Below are positions 1-9,436 of a DNA stretch of 64,000 nucleotides, one piece after another. Positions within the stretch are counted from its first letter, which is position 1, and each line of letters starts with the position of its first letter. A program made the position numbers and the translations under genes. The stretch comes from Gammaproteobacteria bacterium (GTDB taxonomy: Bacteria; Pseudomonadota; Gammaproteobacteria; Steroidobacterales; Steroidobacteraceae): positions 1 through 64,000 of the forward strand of contig JANXYK010000029.1 in NCBI GenBank assembly GCA_025350055.1, in the 5' to 3' direction. The notes under the pieces were generated by a model. That model was not told the origin of the DNA, did no database searches, and saw only the letters and a list, made by a program, of their open reading frames with translations.

Positions 1-1
1 T

Positions 2-2311
2 GGTTACATCCACACGCCGCCACGCGCCGACCAGCCGCTGATCGCCTACTTCTGCGCGGAGTATGGCTTTCACGAAAGCTTCCCGATCTATTCGGGCGGC
101 CTCGGCGTGCTGGCGGGCGACTACTGCAAGGCCGCCAGCGATGAGCGGCTCAACTTCATTGCCGTGGGATTGATGTATCGGCAGGGCTATTTCACGCAGC
201 ACGTCGATGGCGATGGCGCCCAGCTCGCGGAGTACGCCGACACCGATGCGCGCGACCTGCCGGTCGAGCCCGTCAACGATGCGGCGGGCGCAAGGCTGCG
301 CATCAGCGTGCGCATCGGCGATCGCGATGTGGTGGCGCGCGTGTGGCGCGCGCAGGTGGGCCGCGTTTCGGTGTACCTGCTCGACACCAACTGCCCGGAG
401 AACAACAGCGAGGATCGCGACATCACGCACCGGCTCTACGGTGGCGATGAGGGCGTGCGCATCCGCCAGGAAATGATCCTCGGCATCGGTGGTGTGCGCG
501 TATTGCGCGCACTGGGCCTGGCGCCCGCGGTCTGGCACATCAACGAGGGTCATGCGGCGTTCCTGATCCTCGAGCTGCTGCGCGAAGGCCAGGCACGCGG
601 ACTCGATTTCGATGCCGCGCTCGAGGCGGCCGCGCCGCAGTGCGTATTCACCACGCACACGCCGGTGGCGGCAGGGCACGATGTGTTCAACGATGGCCTG
701 TTCGGCGCCTGCTTCAGCGGTTACTTGCATGAATCGGGTTTACCCTATGAGCGCGTGATCCAGCTCGGTCGCGCGCCCAGCGGCGGCCATGGTTTCAACA
801 TGACGCGCCTGGCGCTCTCGGGTGCGCGCCGCGTGAATGGCGTGAGCCGCATCCATGGTCGCGTCTCGGCCAAGCTGTGCGCCGATCACTGGAATGATGT
901 GCCGGTAGCGGAAAATCCCGTGGGCTATGTCACCAACGGCGTGCACGTGCCCACGTTTCTCGCGCAGACCTGGAGCCGCTTCTTTGATGCGCAGCTGGGC
1001 GAAGACTGGCGCGAGCGACTCAACGACAGCGTTTTCTGGCAGGGGCTGGAGCGCATTCCCGAGCAGTTGTTCTGGCAGACTGCGCAGGATGTCAAAGCCC
1101 GCATGCTGGCCGGCGTGCGCGAACGCCTGCGCCGCCAGTACGCGAATCGCGGCCTCAGCGTCGCCGAGCTGCGCCACATTACCCGTCTGCTCGATCCACA
1201 ACGACCTGATGTGCTGACGCTAGGCTTCGCGCGTCGCTTCGCCACCTACAAGCGCGCGGCGCTGTTGCTGCGCGATCGCGCGCGCCTCGCCAAGCTGATC
1301 GACGGCAGCGAGCGACCGGTGCTGTTCCTGTTCGCCGGCAAGGCGCATCCGGCGGATCAGCCCGGCCAGCAGATCCTGCGCGAGATCAAGCAATTGATGC
1401 TAAGCCACGAGTTCGCTGGCAATGTGGTGTTCCTCGAGGATTACGACATCGAATTGGCGCGCTGGCTGGTCTCGGGCGTCGATGTGTGGCTGAACAATCC
1501 GATCGCGCCGCTCGAGGCGAGCGGCACCTCGGGTATCAAGGCCGCGATCAATGGCCGCCTGAATCTCAGCATACTCGATGGCTGGTGGGCCGAGGCCTGG
1601 GATGGCACCAATGGCTGGGGCATGCCCGGCGCGCAGGTGCAGGATGCCGAGCGCCGCGACGCGCTCGACGCGGACCTGATGCTCGATACGCTGGAAGAAG
1701 AAGTGGTGCCGCTGTACTACGCGCGCGGTGCGAACGGCTATTCACCCGAGTGGGTGCGCCGCTGCCGGCGCGCGATGATGACGGTGATTCCGCAGTTCAA
1801 CATGCGGCGCATGATCGTCGACTACGACCAGGGTTTTTACCGGCCCGCCGCAACCCAGCACGCTGCGCTGGCCGCGCAATCGGATGCCGGTGCGCGCGCG
1901 CTTGCGAGCTGGAAGCAACGCATCCGCAAAGCGTGGAATGGCGTGGGACTGCGCGCGCTCTCGCCGCCCGCACGCGTGATGCAGCGGAGCGGCACCCTTA
2001 AACATCGTGTCGCCGTGGCGCTCAACGGCCTGACGCCGGAAGATGTGGCGGTGGAGTTCGTCGCCCGCCGCACCTTGCCGCGCGTGCGCGCCGAGTGGCC
2101 GGCATTGGCCTCAACGCGTCGCATGGAACGTGATGACCTGTGGCGCGCGCGGCTGAAGCCCACCGGTGAGACCGACAGCGATGGCTCGCGCGTGTTCGAG
2201 CTCGACGCAGCGCCGCCGACCTCGGGGCAATTCGAGCTGGAATTTCGCGTTCGCCCGGAACATGCGCTACAGGGGCATCCGCTCGAGATGGGGCTGGTCA
2301 AGCGGCTGTAG
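2..2311 (+). CDS. glgP: Alpha-glucan (glycogen) phosphorylase, GT35, 5'-truncated by the window edge
   Basis: Cytoplasmic PLP enzyme that phosphorolyses alpha-1,4-glucan to glucose-1-phosphate. The frame is open from base 2 and already reads AEYGFHESFPIYSGGLGVLA, a core phosphorylase motif, so the true start lies outside the window and the GTG at 107 is internal. The PLP-lysine region reads EASGTSGIKAAINGRL; the candidate lysine codon is 1538-1540. Compared with the E. coli-type signature the motif has SGIK for GNMK, which fits the shorter bacterial GlgP subfamily that carries an N-terminal DUF3417; that domain would be off-window. About 769 residues are visible. It converges with the minus-strand ATPase gene across a 15-bp gap. 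The nearby glgB, glgC and malQ support a role in glycogen turnover. The family call is firm; the exact chain-length preference is not visible. Confidence 0.93.
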   Translation, partial: GYIHTPPRADQPLIAYFCAEYGFHESFPIYSGGLGVLAGDYCKAASDERLNFIAVGLMYRQGYFTQHVDGDGAQLAEYADTDARDLPVEPVNDAAGARLRISVRIGDRDVVARVWRAQVGRVSVYLLDTNCPENNSEDRDITHRLYGGDEGVRIRQEMILGIGGVRVLRALGLAPAVWHINEGHAAFLILELLREGQARGLDFDAALEAAAPQCVFTTHTPVAAGHDVFNDGLFGACFSGYLHESGLPYERVIQLGRAPSGGHGFNMTRLALSGARRVNGVSRIHGRVSAKLCADHWNDVPVAENPVGYVTNGVHVPTFLAQTWSRFFDAQLGEDWRERLNDSVFWQGLERIPEQLFWQTAQDVKARMLAGVRERLRRQYANRGLSVAELRHITRLLDPQRPDVLTLGFARRFATYKRAALLLRDRARLAKLIDGSERPVLFLFAGKAHPADQPGQQILREIKQLMLSHEFAGNVVFLEDYDIELARWLVSGVDVWLNNPIAPLEASGTSGIKAAINGRLNLSILDGWWAEAWDGTNGWGMPGAQVQDAERRDALDADLMLDTLEEEVVPLYYARGANGYSPEWVRRCRRAMMTVIPQFNMRRMIVDYDQGFYRPAATQHAALAAQSDAGARALASWKQRIRKAWNGVGLRALSPPARVMQRSGTLKHRVAVALNGLTPEDVAVEFVARRTLPRVRAEWPALASTRRMERDDLWRARLKPTGETDSDGSRVFELDAAPPTSGQFELEFRVRPEHALQGHPLEMGLVKRL

Positions 2312-2326
2312 CCGCGCGAGCAGCGC

Positions 2327-3529
2327 TCAGGTCAGCAGCCAGTAGGGAATCCACAGCATGGACGGTGACTTGAAGTGGATCCTTGGCCCAGCGTAGGCCA
2401 CTACCACGCGCGCATCAGGATATCGACGCAGAAATGCGTTTGCGCTGCCCAGTGACTTGGCGGCTGGCTCCTCAAGCGTTGTGGCAATGATCCCCACACG
2501 ACCCTGGGCAAGATCGAACACCAGAGGCACTTCAGCATCGTGTCGTGTACGCCAGTGGCTGATGCGAGCGCCTGCCTTCGAGTTGTAGTGAATCTCTTGG
2601 CGCAGATTCGCATAGAGGCCACGGACGATGTCATCAGCCGAATCGAGCACTGTGCCAGAGAGCCACGATGCCAGGCCCTGATCCTCGAGAAAGATGGTTG
2701 GTTTGCCGTGTTCTAGTGCCGGCACCACCCGGATCAGAAACAGCGCTTCCAGAGCGAACAGTACGCGCTTGAGGGTGACGCTCGAAATCTGGCTTGCGCG
2801 CGCAGCCTCGGCCAGCTCGAACGGCCTGCCCTGGTGTCGCGCCAGGTATTCGAGCAGCGCCCGCAGCGATCCATAGAGCAGCGTGGTCGGGTAAATCTGG
2901 CGGATGTCGCGGTTCAGAAGTGTGTCCAGATGGGAGGCGAATTTCTCATGGCGAACATGCGCGTCGCGGAACCAGCAGATACCGGGCAATCCGCCCTGGG
3001 CCAGGTAGCGGGCAAAGGCCGCCGGCCGGGCACCGCGATCGCGTAGGAAGGTCAGGTCGTTCTCCGAGCGGACCTTGAGCAGCCTGGCGCAAAGATCGGG
3101 TAGCGGTCGGCCATCGGCCTCGGCCATCGTGAAGGGCAGCAGCTCGAGGCTGACGATGCGTCCCGTCAGTGACTCGCGGATGTCTGCCTTGCTGGTGAAT
3201 CGCACCGAACCGGACAGCAGAAACTGGCCCTTGCGCTTGTCTACGCGCACATGCTCCTTGAGAGCAGGGAACAACGGCGGACAAAGCTGTGCTTCGTCGA
3301 TACCAAATGGCACCGCATGCCCCTGCAGGAATCGCTCGGCGTCGGCGCTGGCCTGGGTCAGGACGGCGGCGCGGTCGAAGCTGATGTATTCGGCGCTGGC
3401 GGACTCCAGCAAAGTTGTCTTGCCGACCTGGCGCTGGCCCAGGATGCCGACTATCGGGCTGTGGGACAGTGCGCGGGGGATCGCGGCTGCGAGATAGCGT
3501 TGGCGTACATGAGGCATAAGCTTGATCAT
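2327..3529 (-). CDS. AAA+ ATPase with DUF4143-type C-terminal domain
   Basis: Predicted cytoplasmic P-loop ATPase of the widespread AAA/DUF4143 family, whose role is mostly unknown. The Walker A motif GQRQVGKTT lies at residues 31-39; GIDEAQLCP follows as the Walker B-like segment and SGSVRF as a sensor-type segment. The C-terminal half has the helical, nuclease-like DUF4143 pattern. I chose the ATG at 3529 (400 residues) because GAAGGAGCC lies immediately upstream; an in-frame ATG at 3592 lacks such a site. It stands alone between glgP and a CcdA-like gene and has no functional link to the glycogen genes. With the neighbouring antitoxin and ORF6N remnant it looks like an accessory patch. Confidence is high for the family and low for any cellular role. 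Confidence 0.85.
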   Translation of the reverse strand: MIKLMPHVRQRYLAAAIPRALSHSPIVGILGQRQVGKTTLLESASAEYISFDRAAVLTQASADAERFLQGHAVPFGIDEAQLCPPLFPALKEHVRVDKRKGQFLLSGSVRFTSKADIRESLTGRIVSLELLPFTMAEADGRPLPDLCARLLKVRSENDLTFLRDRGARPAAFARYLAQGGLPGICWFRDAHVRHEKFASHLDTLLNRDIRQIYPTTLLYGSLRALLEYLARHQGRPFELAEAARASQISSVTLKRVLFALEALFLIRVVPALEHGKPTIFLEDQGLASWLSGTVLDSADDIVRGLYANLRQEIHYNSKAGARISHWRTRHDAEVPLVFDLAQGRVGIIATTLEEPAAKSLGSANAFLRRYPDARVVVAYAGPRIHFKSPSMLWIPYWLLT

Positions 3530-3644
3530 AGGCTCCTTCGGCAAAACGCGGAAGGGGCCTTTCGATTTATTCCAAGCGTAGCGGTCCTGCAAAAATGCGT
3601 CACATCATGCGCGTACAATGCGAGTTCCCTACCCCTGTCGGCTC

Positions 3645-3887
3645 ATGGGTGCGCGCGTGACCAATTCTGGCAAGAAGGCTGCAAATCTCAGCACCAGTTC
3701 CGATCTGCTCGAGCAGGCACGGGCGCTGGGTATCAATCATTCGGCCACGCTTGAGAGTGCCCTGCTGCAGACTATAAGGGAACGGCAACGAGTCCTCTGG
3801 AGGGTTGAGCACCAACAGGCCATTGCCGCCTACAACGCCGACGTCGATGAACGAGGCGTATTCAGTGACGGACTGCGTAGTTTCTGA
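3645..3887 (+). CDS. CcdA-like type II antitoxin, apparently orphan
   Basis: Small 80-residue protein matching the CcdA antitoxin layout: a basic N-terminal part starting ARVTNSGKKAANLSTSSDLL, a helical DNA-binding segment, and a C-terminus ending EHQQAIAAYNADVDERGVF. That tail resembles the CcdB-binding tail of CcdA. An ATG at 3618 is in frame but overlaps a TACAAT -10-like hexamer at 3614-3619, so the ATG at 3645 is preferred. No CcdB toxin follows; the next frame is a damaged ORF6N gene whose start overlaps this gene. It may be a stranded antitoxin or a remnant of a lost module. The family call rests on the C-terminal pattern; function is inference. Confidence 0.7.
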   Translation: MGARVTNSGKKAANLSTSSDLLEQARALGINHSATLESALLQTIRERQRVLWRVEHQQAIAAYNADVDERGVFSDGLRSF

Positions 3888-4146
3888 TGGCGCAATTCTT
3901 GTGCTGCGTGGTCAAAAGGTACAACTCGATGCCGAGCTTGCTGCATTGTATGGCGTGACGACCAATCGCCTGAACCAGCAGGTGCGACGCAATAGTGGGC
4001 GCTTCCCGGCAGACTTCCTGTTTCAGCTCAATGCAGGGGAGTTCTCAGCTTTGATGTTGCAAAATGCAACATCAAAATCCGGTCGTCGTGGCCGCCGAAA
4101 GCTTCCGGTTGAAATGACAGTATATGTCGTACGCGCCTTCGTGTAG
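3847..4146 (+). pseudogene. ORF6N-domain protein remnant with internal deletion and early stop
   Basis: The translated frame reads ILVLRGQKVQLDAELAALYG then NRLNQQVRRNSGRFPADFLF and LNAGEFSALMLQNATSKSG, an almost perfect ORF6N domain (phage and mobile-element DNA-binding family). Intact family members continue from GRRKLP through an FTEHG-containing stretch of about 20 residues before VEMSVYVVRAFV. Here LP (codon 4105-4107) joins directly to VEMTVYVVRAFV, an apparent in-frame loss of about 60 bp. A TAG at 4144-4146 follows where family members have a lysine or glutamine. The start at 3847 lies inside the CcdA-like gene. The deletion and stop are inferred from my knowledge of the family consensus. 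It is most likely a dead gene marking an old insertion. Confidence 0.7.
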
Positions 4147-4246
4147 CTGCGTGGGGAATTGGTTTTACTGCCAATCTCGAAGTGGACAGCTGAACAAGTG
4201 CCGTGCCGCTATTGTCGAGCGGAGTCAGCGATGGACTGCGCGATTT

Positions 4247-6424
4247 CTAGCCTGGCGCGAATATCACTCCCGCCAACGGCGGCAGATTGATCACGATCGA
4301 GTGCGGTTGCCCATTCCACGCCGTTGCGCTGGCCTCAGCGCCTGCGCCGTTGCCGAGATTCCCGCCACCATAGTGCGCTGAATCCGAATTGAACAGCTCG
4401 CGATAGTGCCCGCCGTAGGGCACGCCGACGCGAAAGCCAGGACGCGGCACCGGCGTGAAGTTCAAGGCCACCACCACATGCGAATCGTCGCTCCAGCGCA
4501 CGTAGCTCAGCGTGGAGTGCTGCGCGTCGTTGGGGTCGAGCCAGGAAAATCCGCGCGGCTCGAATTCGTAGCGGTGCAGCGCAGGCTGCGTGGTGTACAG
4601 GCGATTCAGATCGCAAAGCACGCGCTGTACGCCCTGGTGTTCGCCGTGCTCCGTGAGCCACCAGGGCAGGGCGGCGCGGAAATTCCATTCCCAGGGATGC
4701 GCGAACTCGCCGCCCATGAATAGCAGCTTCTTTCCGGGCGTGGTCCACATGTAGGTGTACAGCAGGCGGAGGTTCGCGAGCTGCTGCCAGCGATCGCCGG
4801 GCATGCGGCCCAGCAGCGAGCGCTTCAGATGCACCACTTCATCGTGCGAGAAGGGCAGCACGAAATTCTCGGTATACGCATACACCTGCCCGAAGCTGAG
4901 CTTGTCGTGGTGGAAGCGGCGGTGGACCGGGTCTTCCTTGAAGTAGCTGAGCGTGTCGTGCATCCAGCCCATGTTCCACTTCATGCTGAAGCCGAGGCCG
5001 CCATCGTGTGTGGGGCGGCTCACCTTGGGCCAGTCGGTCGATTCCTCGGCGATGATCACGGTGCCGGGGTTGCGCGCATGCGTGGTGACATTCAATGAAG
5101 CAAGGAACTCGATCGCCTCGAGATTCTCGCGGCCGCCGTGCTTGTTCGGTACGAAATCGCCGTGGCGGCCGAAGTCGAGATACAGCATCGAGGCCACGGC
5201 ATCGACGCGCAGGCCGTCGAAGTGGAATTCCTCCAGCCAGTAGCAGGCGCTCGAGAGCAGGAAGGAGCGCACTTCCAGCCGCTCGTAATTGAAAATCAGC
5301 GTGCCCCAGTCGCGATGCTCGCCCTTGCGCGGGTCTTCATACTCATAGAGCGCGGTGCCATCGAAGCGCGCGAGGCCGTGGCCGTCGCGCGGAAAATGCC
5401 CGGGCACCCAATCGAGAATCACACCGACGCCGGCCTGATGGCACTGGTCGATGAAATAGCGCAGGTCATCGGGCGTGCCGTGGCGACGGGTCGGCGAGAA
5501 GTAGCCGGTGGTCTGGTAGCCCCAGGAATCATCGAGCGGATGCTCGGTGATCGGCAGCAGCTCGATGTGCGTGAAGCCCAGGTACTGCACGTGAGGGATC
5601 AGTTCGGCGGCCAGCTCGCGATAGCTGTAGAAGCGGCCGTCGTCGTGCTGGCGCCAGGAACCCACGTGCACTTCGTAGATACTCATCGGCGCGTGCAGCC
5701 AGTCACCTTCACGCCGCGCGCGCAGCCAGTCCGCATCGCCCCAGGCATGGTGGTTGTCGGCGACGATCGAGGCGGTGCCCGGCCGCAGTTCGCTGGCGCG
5801 GCCGTAAGGATCGCATTTCAGGGTTAGCGCGCTGGAGCCGCGATGGCGCAGCTCGAATTTGTAGAGCTCGCCCGCGCCCAGACCCGGAATGAAAATCTCC
5901 CACACCCCGCTGACGCCGAGATTGCGCAGCGGATAGCGGCGTCCGTCCCAGCGACAGAAGGGACCGACCACGCTTACGCGTTCAGCGTTCGGCGCCCAGA
6001 CCGCAAACCGCACACCGTTGATGCCATCGAGGCTCATGAGCTGCGCGCCCAGGAACTGCCAGCCGCGGGCCTCGTAGCCGCCGTTGAATGCTGTCAGGTC
6101 GCTGGTGCCAAAACTGGGGGCAAAGCTGTAAGGGTCGACGCGTTCGTGATCGTGGCCTTCGCTGTCGCGCCAGCGCAGGCGGTAGTGCACGGGCAGGCTG
6201 CCTTGCGGGCCATGCCAGGCAAAGAAATCGCTGTCGCCGAGCCGCGCCATATCGGCGCCGCCCTCGAACTGTACGCGCTGCGTTGCAGGCAGGTGCACGA
6301 GCACCGTGCACTGGCCGGCCCGGACATGCCCGCCCAGCACCCCATGCGGGTCGTGGTGGATGCCGACGGCTATGCGCCGCAGGTCATCCGCCAGATTCGC
6401 GCTCCAGTGGGTTCCCGGATCCAT
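4247..6424 (-). CDS. glgB: 1,4-alpha-glucan branching enzyme (GH13_9)
   Basis: Makes alpha-1,6 branches in glycogen in the cytoplasm. The 725-residue length is typical. It has an N-terminal GlgB/CBM48 module ([13 protein letters not shown] near residue 21; [15 protein letters not shown] near 140), then a GH13 barrel. Catalytic residues align with E. coli D405/E458/D526: D408 in [13 protein letters not shown]460 in IIAEESTDW and D528 in PFSHDEVVH. The C-terminus ends in an all-beta domain. Its start at 6424 lies 46 bp from the divergent glgC start, so the two genes share a short control region. It pairs functionally with GlgC here and with GlgA far to the right at 54631-56088. Confidence 0.97.
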   Translation of the reverse strand: MDPGTHWSANLADDLRRIAVGIHHDPHGVLGGHVRAGQCTVLVHLPATQRVQFEGGADMARLGDSDFFAWHGPQGSLPVHYRLRWRDSEGHDHERVDPYSFAPSFGTSDLTAFNGGYEARGWQFLGAQLMSLDGINGVRFAVWAPNAERVSVVGPFCRWDGRRYPLRNLGVSGVWEIFIPGLGAGELYKFELRHRGSSALTLKCDPYGRASELRPGTASIVADNHHAWGDADWLRARREGDWLHAPMSIYEVHVGSWRQHDDGRFYSYRELAAELIPHVQYLGFTHIELLPITEHPLDDSWGYQTTGYFSPTRRHGTPDDLRYFIDQCHQAGVGVILDWVPGHFPRDGHGLARFDGTALYEYEDPRKGEHRDWGTLIFNYERLEVRSFLLSSACYWLEEFHFDGLRVDAVASMLYLDFGRHGDFVPNKHGGRENLEAIEFLASLNVTTHARNPGTVIIAEESTDWPKVSRPTHDGGLGFSMKWNMGWMHDTLSYFKEDPVHRRFHHDKLSFGQVYAYTENFVLPFSHDEVVHLKRSLLGRMPGDRWQQLANLRLLYTYMWTTPGKKLLFMGGEFAHPWEWNFRAALPWWLTEHGEHQGVQRVLCDLNRLYTTQPALHRYEFEPRGFSWLDPNDAQHSTLSYVRWSDDSHVVVALNFTPVPRPGFRVGVPYGGHYRELFNSDSAHYGGGNLGNGAGAEASATAWNGQPHSIVINLPPLAGVIFAPG

Positions 6425-6436
6425 GTGCGCAGGTAC

Positions 6437-6471
6437 TATACTGCAGGCCGGCCCTTACGAGATCGATTGCA
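6437..6471 (+). promoter_or_regulatory. glgB-glgC intergenic region: -10-like box and partial LacI-type half-site
   Basis: The 46-bp gap between divergent glgB and glgC contains TATACT at 6437-6442, a good -10 match, but no convincing -35. At 6462-6471 the sequence ATCGATTGCA, ending on the A of the glgC start codon, is identical to ten bases of the palindrome TGCAATCGATTGCA seen upstream of sucrose phosphorylase and receptor 2. The left arm is not conserved (11 of 14 positions overall). It could be a weak operator linking glgC to the same LacI regulator, or chance. Confidence 0.35.
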
Positions 6472-7751
6472 TGGCCAAGAAATCGCCCCGCGCGTCCTCA
6501 GGTCGCTATGTCAGCCGCCTCACCAGCGGCGCCTTGGCGGTGGTCATGGCCGGCGGACGCGGCGAGCGCCTGCACGATCTCACACTCAACCGCTGCAAGC
6601 CGGCCACGCCCTTCGGCGGCAAGTTCCGCATCATCGATTTCGTGCTCTCCAACTGCGTGAATTCGGGCATCCGCCAGATCTTCCTGATGACACAGTACAA
6701 GGGCCAGTCGCTGATCCAGCACGTACAGCGTGGCTGGAGCTACCTGCGCGGCGAGTTCGGCGAGTTCGTCGACGTGGTGCCGGCGCAGCAGCAGGTCGGC
6801 GCGTATTGGTATCGCGGCACGGCCGACTGCGTGTTCCAGAACCTGGACCTGATTCGCGCGCATCGGCCCAAGCATGTGCTGGTGCTGGCCGGCGATCACA
6901 TCTACAAGATGGACTATGGTCCGATGGTGGCCTATCACGTGGAGAAGGGCGCCGACATCACCGTGGGTGTGGTCGAGGTGCCGCGCGACAAGGCGCGCGA
7001 ATTCGGCGTGCTCTCGGTCACCGAATGGAATCGCGTCACCAAATTCGCCGAGAAGCCGCAGGAGCCCGAGGCGATACCGGGGCGCCCGGATGTGGCGCTG
7101 GCCTCGATGGGCATCTACGTGTTCAACGGCAAGCTGCTCGACAAGCTGCTAGTCGAAGACGCGAAAGATGAAAAATCCAAGCACGACTTCGGCCGTAACA
7201 TCATTCCGCCGGCCATCGACAACCTGCAGGTGTTCGCCTATCCCTTCACCGATGTAAAGACGCGCGCGCAGAATTACTGGCGCGATGTGGGTACGGTGGA
7301 TGCCTACTACGAGGCCAACATCGAACTGGTGCATGTGGCACCCGAACTGAATCTCTACGACGAGGAGTGGCCGATCTGGACCTACCAGCTGCACCAGCCG
7401 GCGGCCAAGTTCGTGCTCGATGAAGACACGCGCCGTGGCATGGCGATCAATTCCATCGTTTCGGGTGGTTGCATCATTTCGGGCGCGGTGATCAACCAAT
7501 CGCTGCTGTTCTCGAACGTGCATGTCGATGAACGTTCGAGTGTGTATCGCAGCGTGGTGTTGCCCAACGTGAAGATCGGCAGCCGTTGCACCATCCGCCA
7601 GGCGATTCTCGATGAAGGCTGCGAAGTGCCCGATGGCACGCAGATCGGCATCGATCGCGCCGCCGATGCGGCGCGCTTCCATGTGACCGCGGGCGGCGTA
7701 GTGCTGGTGACCCCGGAGATGCTCACGCGCGCGGCTGCAGTCAGCGCATGA
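6471..7751 (+). CDS. glgC: Glucose-1-phosphate adenylyltransferase (ADP-glucose pyrophosphorylase)
   Basis: Converts glucose-1-phosphate and ATP to ADP-glucose, the committed step of glycogen synthesis in the cytoplasm. The ATG at 6471 gives 426 residues (family about 420-430). The nucleotidyltransferase signature MAGGRGERLHDLT lies at residues 27-39, followed by CKPATPFGGKFRIIDF. WYRGTADCVFQNLD and GDHIYKMDY match the sugar-phosphate and ADP-glucose binding segments, and a C-terminal left-handed beta-helix follows (repeats near VYRSVVLPNVKIGSRCTIRQ). The open frame extends upstream to 6306 but that part overlaps glgB antisense and lacks the family pattern. It overlaps the GH57 gene by ATGA and begins a glgC-GH57-malQ transcription unit. 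Sucrose phosphorylase and GlgP in the same window supply its substrate. Confidence 0.96.
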   Translation: MAKKSPRASSGRYVSRLTSGALAVVMAGGRGERLHDLTLNRCKPATPFGGKFRIIDFVLSNCVNSGIRQIFLMTQYKGQSLIQHVQRGWSYLRGEFGEFVDVVPAQQQVGAYWYRGTADCVFQNLDLIRAHRPKHVLVLAGDHIYKMDYGPMVAYHVEKGADITVGVVEVPRDKAREFGVLSVTEWNRVTKFAEKPQEPEAIPGRPDVALASMGIYVFNGKLLDKLLVEDAKDEKSKHDFGRNIIPPAIDNLQVFAYPFTDVKTRAQNYWRDVGTVDAYYEANIELVHVAPELNLYDEEWPIWTYQLHQPAAKFVLDEDTRRGMAINSIVSGGCIISGAVINQSLLFSNVHVDERSSVYRSVVLPNVKIGSRCTIRQAILDEGCEVPDGTQIGIDRAADAARFHVTAGGVVLVTPEMLTRAAAVSA

Positions 7752-9436
7752 CCGCGCCACGGCGGTTTCCGGTGGTGCTGTTCTGGCACATGCACCAGCC
7801 GCAATATCGCGATCCGATCAGCGGCGAGTACGTGCTGCCCTGGACCTACCTGCACGCGATCAAGGACTACGTCGACATGGCCGCGCACCTCGAGGCCAAT
7901 GCGCAGGCGCGCGCGGTGGTCAACTTCGCGCCGATACTCATCGAGCAGCTCGAGGAACTGGCGGCGCGCGTCAATGCGCACCTGGGCCGTGGCGAGAGCC
8001 TGCCCGATCCGGTGATGGCGCTGCTCTCCGAGGCGCCGTTGCCGCTCGAGCCCGGCGCGCGCCTCGCGCTGCTGCAATCCTGCCTGCGCGCCGATCGCGA
8101 ACACTTGATCAACCGCTACCCGGCCTACGCGCGCCTGGCATCGCTGGCCACGGCACTGGGTGCGCGCGACACGGTGGCCTATGCCGCCGATCAATACCTG
8201 CGTGATCTGGGCATGTGGTACCACATCGCCTGGCTCGGCGAGACCGTGAAGCGCAGTGACTTGCGGGTCGCTGCGCTGATCGATCGCGAGCACGATTTCA
8301 CAGCGACCCATCGCCGGAGCCTGCTGGAGCTGATCGGCGAATTGCTGATGGGCCTGCTGCCGCGCTATCGCGCGCTGGCCGAGCGTGGCCAGGTCGAGCT
8401 CGCCGTGTCGCCCTACGCGCATCCGATCCTGCCGCTGCTGCTCGATTTCAATGCCGCGCGCGAATCGATACCGGGCGCGCCGCTGCCGCGTGCCGCGGCC
8501 TATCCGGGTGGCGAGGAGCGCTGCGCCTGGCACATGCGCGAGGCATTGCGTGTGTTCACGCGTGTGTTCGGTCGCGCGCCCGTGGGCTGCTGGCCCTCGG
8601 AAGGTGCGATCAGCGAGCGTGCGCTCGAGATCATCGGCGAGCATGGCCTGTGCTGGGCTGCCAGCAGCGGCAATGTGCTGCGCGGTTGCCTCGATGCTGC
8701 CACGGCCGAGCCCGCGCCCGAGCTGCATGCGTGGCAGGCGCCGGGCACCCATCTGCAACTGTTCTTCCGCCATGACGAGCTTTCCGACCTCATCGGCTTC
8801 GCGTATTCGAAGTGGCACGGCGACGATGCCGTGCGCCACTTCATCGGCGAACTCGAGCGCGTGGCCGCGCAGGCCGAAGGGCGCGAAGGCGCGATGGCGC
8901 TGGTGGCGCTCGATGGGGAGAACGCCTGGGAGCACTATCCCTTCAACGGCTACTATTTCCTGAAGGGCCTGTACGCAGCGCTCGCATCGCATCCAGGTCT
9001 GGAGCTCACCACGCTCGGCGATTGCCTGGCGCGCAATCCGCAAGCGCAACCGCTGCCACGTGTGGTGGCCGGCAGCTGGGTGCACGGTACGCTTGCTACC
9101 TGGATCGGTGATCGCGACAAGAATGCTGGCTGGGATCTACTGGTGCAGGCCAAGCAGGCCGCCGATGAAGTGCTGGCCAGCGGACGCCTGCCGCCGCACA
9201 AGCGCGAGTGGGTGCAGCGGCAACTCGCTTTGTGCGAGAGCTCCGACTGGTTCTGGTGGTTTGGGGACTACAACTCCTACGAGGCCGTGCGCGATTTCGA
9301 TCGGCTGTTCCGGCATCAGCTCGCCAGTCTCTATCTGCTGATCGGGCGCGAAGTGCCCGAGATCCTCACCCACGCCATTTCGGTGGGGCGCGGCGCGCCC
9401 GAGGGCGGCGGGGTGATGCGGCGCGCCCAGGAGTGA
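7748..9436 (+). CDS. GH57 alpha-glucan-active enzyme (amylase or glucanotransferase type)
   Basis: A 562-residue cytoplasmic protein (no signal peptide) of glycoside hydrolase family 57. The first GH57 region HMHQPQYRD is at residues 14-22. Further conserved blocks are GCWPSEGAISERALEIIG near residue 278, FFRHDELSDLIGF near 340 and ALDGENAWEHY near 387. GH57 enzymes use a Glu nucleophile and an Asp acid/base in the middle blocks; the E of WPSEG and the D of FRHDE are the candidates. It starts at the ATG overlapping the glgC stop and ends in a GTGA overlap with malQ, so translation is probably coupled. It probably acts on glycogen or maltodextrin. The family includes amylases, glucanotransferases and branching enzymes; sequence alone does not decide which. 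Confidence 0.88.
   Translation: MTAPRRFPVVLFWHMHQPQYRDPISGEYVLPWTYLHAIKDYVDMAAHLEANAQARAVVNFAPILIEQLEELAARVNAHLGRGESLPDPVMALLSEAPLPLEPGARLALLQSCLRADREHLINRYPAYARLASLATALGARDTVAYAADQYLRDLGMWYHIAWLGETVKRSDLRVAALIDREHDFTATHRRSLLELIGELLMGLLPRYRALAERGQVELAVSPYAHPILPLLLDFNAARESIPGAPLPRAAAYPGGEERCAWHMREALRVFTRVFGRAPVGCWPSEGAISERALEIIGEHGLCWAASSGNVLRGCLDAATAEPAPELHAWQAPGTHLQLFFRHDELSDLIGFAYSKWHGDDAVRHFIGELERVAAQAEGREGAMALVALDGENAWEHYPFNGYYFLKGLYAALASHPGLELTTLGDCLARNPQAQPLPRVVAGSWVHGTLATWIGDRDKNAGWDLLVQAKQAADEVLASGRLPPHKREWVQRQLALCESSDWFWWFGDYNSYEAVRDFDRLFRHQLASLYLLIGREVPEILTHAISVGRGAPEGGGVMRRAQE

Noticed and set aside
7382-9085. A 567-codon minus-strand open frame opposite glgC and the GH57 gene.
   Set aside because: It is a shadow of high-GC third-position bias; its translation is low-complexity His/Arg/Gln/Ala-rich and matches no family, while the plus strand has full enzyme motifs.
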